A stretch of DNA of 64,000 nucleotides from Tranquillimonas alkanivorans. Its GTDB lineage: Bacteria > Pseudomonadota > Alphaproteobacteria > Rhodobacterales > Rhodobacteraceae. A program made the translations under genes and the position numbers. Under the pieces are notes generated by a model. The model saw only the letters and a list, made by a program, of their open reading frames with translations. It did not search any database and was not told the origin of the DNA. Position 1 is the stretch's first letter. Each line of letters starts with the position of its first letter. Location of the stretch: assembly GCF_900115595.1 (NCBI RefSeq), contig NZ_FOXA01000006.1:153674-217673 (forward strand), read 5' to 3'. Of the stretch, positions 61,003-64,000 are shown piece after piece.

Positions 61003-61734
61003 ATGACGAACAAGACGGCTTTGGTCATTAGCGCACATTCCGCGGACTTCGTGTGGCGCTGCGGCGGGGCGATCGCCCTGCACCAGAAGCGCGGCTACGA
61101 CGTCACCGTGGTCTGCCTGTCCTACGGCGAGCGCGGCGAGAGCGCGAAGCTGTGGAAGCAGGAGGGGATGACGCTCGACAAGGTGAAGACCGAGCGCCGG
61201 AAGGAGGCCGAGAACGCCGCCGCCGCCCTGAACGCGCACGATATCCAGTTCTTCGACCTGGGGGACTACCCGCTCGAGCTTGACCGCGAGGCCAAGGACC
61301 GGCTGGTGGACGTGATCCGCAAGGTGCAGCCGCAATTCATGCTGACGCACTCGAAGTACGACCCCTACAACACCGACCACATGTATGCCAGCCAGGTGAC
61401 GCTCGAGGCGCGCATGATCGCGCAGGCCTGGGGCCACAATCCGGGCGAGAAGGTGCTGGGCGCGCCGCAGGTCTACCTGTTCGAGCCGCACCAGACCGAG
61501 CAGATGGGCTGGAAGCCGGACACCTTCCTCGACATCTCCGAGGTGTGGGAGCAGAAGCGCGCCGCCATCGAGTGCATGCAGGGGCAGGAGCACCTGTGGG
61601 ACTACTACACGAACGTGGCGCAGAACCGGGGCAATCACTTCCGCCGCAACTCGGGCGGTCAGTCCGGCGGCCGCGCGGCCACACATGCCGAGGGCTTCCA
61701 GTCGATCTTCCCCCGCACCGTGGACGAATTGTGA
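61003..61734 (+). CDS. galB: 4-oxalomesaconate hydratase, PIG-L family
   Basis: A 243-residue PIG-L-fold protein. The zinc site reads [13 protein letters not shown] in place of the AHPDDE of sugar deacetylases, with the second histidine in [10 protein letters not shown]. This variant is known from GalB of Pseudomonas putida, which hydrates 4-oxalomesaconate to 4-carboxy-4-hydroxy-2-oxoadipate, although the family was named for deacetylation. The position between LigI and LigK supports the hydratase function. The stop overlaps the aldolase start. Confidence 0.9.
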   Translation: MTNKTALVISAHSADFVWRCGGAIALHQKRGYDVTVVCLSYGERGESAKLWKQEGMTLDKVKTERRKEAENAAAALNAHDIQFFDLGDYPLELDREAKDRLVDVIRKVQPQFMLTHSKYDPYNTDHMYASQVTLEARMIAQAWGHNPGEKVLGAPQVYLFEPHQTEQMGWKPDTFLDISEVWEQKRAAIECMQGQEHLWDYYTNVAQNRGNHFRRNSGGQSGGRAATHAEGFQSIFPRTVDEL

Positions 61735-62408
61735 TGGGCGGCGTCGTGGTGCAGAACGTCGAGCGTGCGGATCCGGGCATCGTCCGCCGGCTCGGGGAAT
61801 GCGGCGTGGCCACCGTGCACGAGGCGCAGGGCCGCAAGGGGCTGATGGCGGCGCACATGACGCCGATCTACGCCGGCGCCTCGGCCGGCGCCTCGGCCGT
61901 CACCATCAGCGCACCGCCGGGCGACAACTGGATGATGCACGTCGCCATCGAGCAGCTGAGGGAGGGCGACATCCTGGTGCTGGCCCCCACCTCGCCCTGC
62001 GAGGACGGGTACTTCGGCGACCTGCTGGCGACCTCGGCGCTGGCACGGGGCTGCCGTGGCCTGGTCATTGATGCCGGCGTGCGCGACGTGGCCGACCTGA
62101 CGAAGATGGGCTTCCCGGTCTGGTCCAAGACCGTGCACGCCCAGGGCACGGTGAAAGAGACGGTGGGCTCGGTCAACGTGCCGATCGTCTGCGCCGGCGC
62201 CTACGTGCGGCCGGGCGACGTGATTGTGGCCGACGACGACGGCGTCTGCGTCGTCGCGCGCGAAGAGGCGGCCGAGGTGCTGGAAAAGGCCGAGGCGCGC
62301 ATCGCCAACGAAGAGGCCAAGCGCAAGCGGCTGGCGGCGGGCGAGCTGGGGCTCGACATCTACGACATGCGCGCGCGGCTGGCCGAGAAGGGCCTGAAAT
62401 ACGTCTGA
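61734..62408 (+). CDS. ligK: 4-carboxy-4-hydroxy-2-oxoadipate aldolase
   Basis: A 224-residue class II aldolase of the RraA-like (HMG/CHA) family, also called GalC. The conserved catalytic motif is [31 protein letters not shown], with the metal-binding GD and the arginine of [14 protein letters not shown] and [14 protein letters not shown] are typical of the N-terminus. It splits 4-carboxy-4-hydroxy-2-oxoadipate to pyruvate and oxaloacetate, the final step of the pathway. The ATG at 61734 overlaps the galB stop (TGATG). Confidence 0.92.
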   Translation: MGGVVVQNVERADPGIVRRLGECGVATVHEAQGRKGLMAAHMTPIYAGASAGASAVTISAPPGDNWMMHVAIEQLREGDILVLAPTSPCEDGYFGDLLATSALARGCRGLVIDAGVRDVADLTKMGFPVWSKTVHAQGTVKETVGSVNVPIVCAGAYVRPGDVIVADDDGVCVVAREEAAEVLEKAEARIANEEAKRKRLAAGELGLDIYDMRARLAEKGLKYV

Positions 62409-62420
62409 GGACGGCGCGGG

Positions 62421-62476
62421 CGGAGGTCCCGGGGCTCTGCCCCGGACCCCGGAGTATTTGAGGCAAGAGGAAGAAG
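62421..62476 (+). repeat. dispersed intergenic hairpin element, copy 4
   Basis: A hairpin GGTCCCGGGGC/GCCCCGGACC with a one-base bulge, followed by CCGGAGTATTTGAGGCAAGA and GGAAGAAG, in the 78-base gap between ligK and galD. The tail matches those at 9657, 17499 and 39454. As it lies within an operon, it may act as a processing or stabilising site rather than a full terminator. Confidence 0.55.
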
Positions 62477-62486
62477 GGACGAGCGC

Positions 62487-63527
62487 ATGACGGACGGCGT
62501 ACGCGCGATGTGGATGCGCGGGGGCACGTCGAAGGGCGGGTATTTCCTCGCCGAAGACCTGCCCGCGGATCGGGACGCGTTCCTCCTGCGGATCATGGGC
62601 TCGCCCGATCCGCGGCAGATCGACGGGATGGGCGGGGCGGATCCGCTGACGTCCAAGGTCGCGGTGGTGAAGCGGTCGGAGCGGCCGGGCGTCGACGTGG
62701 ATTACCTGTTCCTGCAGGTCTTCGTCGACATGGCGGTGGTCACCGACGCGCAGAACTGCGGCAACATCCTTGCCGGCGTCGGCCCCTTCGCGATCGAGCG
62801 GGGCCTGGTCGAGGCGCGGGACGGTGTGACCGAGGTCGTCATCCACATGGAGAACACCGACCAGCGCGCGGTTGCCAGCGTCTCGACCCCGGGCGGGCGC
62901 GTGACCTACGACGGTTCGGCGCAGATCGACGGCGTTCCGGGCACGTCGGCGCCGGTGCCCATCGCCTTCGAGGACACGGCCGGTTCGAGCTGCGGCGCGC
63001 TTCTGCCCACCGGGCATCCGGTGGACGACATCGACGGCGTCCCCTGCACCTTGATCGACAACGGCATGCCCTGCGTGGTGATGCGGGCCAACGCCTTCGG
63101 GTTGTCCGGCGACGAGAGCCCCGAGGCGCTTGAGGCGAACGCCGATCTTTGCGTGCGGCTCGAGTCTATCCGGCTTCAGGCCGGGCGCCTGATGAACCTC
63201 GGCGACGTGTCCGAGAAGTCGGTACCGAAGATGTCGCTAGTCTCGCCGCCGCGGGCGGGCGGGGCGCTGGCCACCCGGACCTTCATCCCCCACCGCTGCC
63301 ACAAGGCCATCGGCGTGCTGGGTGCGGTCAGCGTCGCTACCGCCGCGCTGCTGCCCGAGGGCCCGGCGGTCGACGTGGCAACCCTTCCCGAGGGCGAGGA
63401 GAAGTCGCTGTCGGTGGAGCATCCAACCGGCGAGATGACGGTCATCGCCACGATACGAGACGGACAGGTCGCCCGCGCCGCCATCCTTCGCACCGCGCGC
63501 AAGCTGATGGATGGCCTGGTGTTCTGA
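62487..63527 (+). CDS. galD: 4-oxalomesaconate tautomerase, PrpF family
   Basis: A 346-residue PrpF-family isomerase with the double diaminopimelate-epimerase-like fold. It begins with the hallmark VRAMWMRGGTSKGGYFLAEDLP and contains MGGADPLTSKVAVV, AQNCGNILAGVGPFAIE (active-site Cys of the first half), IDNGMPCVVMRA (second Cys region) and FIPHRCHKAIGVLGA. GalD interconverts the keto and enol forms of 4-oxalomesaconate to give the substrate of GalB. Methylaconitate isomerase (PrpF proper) is the alternative, but no prp genes are present. Confidence 0.9.
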   Translation: MTDGVRAMWMRGGTSKGGYFLAEDLPADRDAFLLRIMGSPDPRQIDGMGGADPLTSKVAVVKRSERPGVDVDYLFLQVFVDMAVVTDAQNCGNILAGVGPFAIERGLVEARDGVTEVVIHMENTDQRAVASVSTPGGRVTYDGSAQIDGVPGTSAPVPIAFEDTAGSSCGALLPTGHPVDDIDGVPCTLIDNGMPCVVMRANAFGLSGDESPEALEANADLCVRLESIRLQAGRLMNLGDVSEKSVPKMSLVSPPRAGGALATRTFIPHRCHKAIGVLGAVSVATAALLPEGPAVDVATLPEGEEKSLSVEHPTGEMTVIATIRDGQVARAAILRTARKLMDGLVF

Positions 63528-63767
63528 GCCTCCGGCGGGGCAGGGACGCGGAGAGCAGCAGCATCCGCGCACCACTGTCCAGTTGGTGAACATGTGGGAA
63601 GCATGCGCCGACGGCCCACGTTTGGCACACGACGCGGAGCGCCGGCTGCGCAGGTGGCTGGGGCACACCTCCCGCATCCGGACGTGTACCGCTCCCACGA
63701 TCCCGGTCCGCCTCCAGAGCATCCCGGGTTCGGTCCCCCGGAACCTATGGAAGCTCCCGGGCGCCGG

Positions 63768-64000
63768 ATGTCCGGAGCTCTTCGACGCTCCGGACAACGA
63801 TCGAACGCACGAGGGAGCAACATCTCCTACATCCGTTTCGGCGCGATGATCCTCACTTCCACGGTGGTGATGTTCATCCTGATGTACCTCAACACCTACG
63901 CGTGGGAGCATCTCTTCTTCTCCGAGACACGCACCTACATGGCGATCATGATGGGCGCGACCATGGCGGTGATCATGCTCGCCTTCATGCTGGGCATGTA
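63768..64000 (+). CDS. small membrane protein, 5' part (DUF305-linked type)
   Basis: The frame is open to the window end. The segment ISYIRFGAMILTSTVVMFILMYLNTY followed by EHLFFSETRTYMAIMMGATMAVIMLAFMLGM matches small two-helix membrane proteins that also occur in front of DUF305 domains. Homologs begin M-S-Y-I/M-R-F. Here that first codon is ATC (63822) behind GAGGGAG, while in-frame ATGs lie upstream at 63768 and inside the first helix at 63846. The start is therefore uncertain. The 3' end is outside the window. Confidence 0.65.
   Translation, partial: MSGALRRSGQRSNARGSNISYIRFGAMILTSTVVMFILMYLNTYAWEHLFFSETRTYMAIMMGATMAVIMLAFMLGM

Noticed and set aside
61003..61734. Annotation of the PIG-L protein as a sugar deacetylase
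   Set aside because: The AHPDDE motif is changed to AHSADF and the operon context with LigI, LigK and GalD fits the GalB hydratase instead.
1..64000. tRNA or rRNA genes
   Set aside because: Reading both strands I found no cloverleaf-like or rRNA-like sequence; a tRNAscan or Infernal run would settle this.

Overview
The window is GC-rich and densely coded. Its gene content points to a marine or soil alphaproteobacterium of the Rhodobacterales (Roseobacter/Paracoccus-like). The evidence is three TRAP transport systems, a DUF1127 protein followed by CCUCCUCCC stem-loops as in Rhodobacter sphaeroides, a DUF1403-like fragment, and a replication/partition module like the 'DnaA-like' plasmid type of this order. 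All functions are read from protein and DNA patterns by eye; no database search was run.

Layout. 1-2.5 kb: the end of a PhoD-like phosphatase, a ParD/ParE-type toxin-antitoxin pair and a Tat-exported Gfo/Idh oxidoreductase. 2.7-9.6 kb (minus strand): an alternative caa3-type cytochrome oxidase operon (subunit II with a fused cytochrome c domain, a subunit I-III fusion, a small membrane protein, a triheme cytochrome c), then a membrane EEP hydrolase and a small phosphodiesterase. 9.7-12.1 kb: a coupled unit of type II dehydroquinase, Gfo/Idh oxidoreductase and HpcH/HpaI aldolase. 12.2-13.8 kb: a lone receiver protein and an aminotransferase. 13.9-17.7 kb: the replicon core, consisting of a divergent initiator and parAB, an intergenic region with repeats, and six 18-bp palindromes behind parB. 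17.7-18.7 kb: decayed DNA with an integrase remnant.

18.8-30 kb: an HtrA-like protease, a PRC-barrel protein, Cu/Zn superoxide dismutase, an unusual histidine kinase, a class III aminotransferase with a carboxymuconolactone-decarboxylase-like protein, a TAXI-type TRAP system with a universal stress protein, and PurU. 30-42.3 kb: a sugar-acid catabolic regulon (FAH hydrolase, GntR/FCD regulator, DctPQM TRAP transporter, UxaA-type dehydratase, two oxidoreductases, an EamA exporter, a hydroxyacid dehydrogenase and a ketoglutarate-semialdehyde-type dehydrogenase). Four copies of the palindrome TGGTATACCA lie at its two divergent promoter regions. 42.3-42.8 kb: a DUF1127 gene followed by four stem-loops carrying CCUCCUCCC. 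42.9-47.1 kb: a papain-like protein and an ATP-grasp ligase, both of unknown role, plus small orphan genes. 47.1-51 kb: two AI-2E-family permeases flanking an MFS transporter.

51-56.3 kb: a Tat-exported formate dehydrogenase operon (TAT-motif peptide, FdhA, FdhB, FdhC, a 56-residue membrane protein). 56.5-63.5 kb: a TetR regulator heading an operon with a TAXI TRAP transporter and the lower pathway from 2-pyrone-4,6-dicarboxylate/4-oxalomesaconate to pyruvate and oxaloacetate (LigI, GalB, LigK, GalD). The window ends inside a small membrane-protein gene. Overall it reads as a large accessory replicon (megaplasmid or chromid) or an integrated one, built of transport-plus-catabolism modules and alternative respiration.
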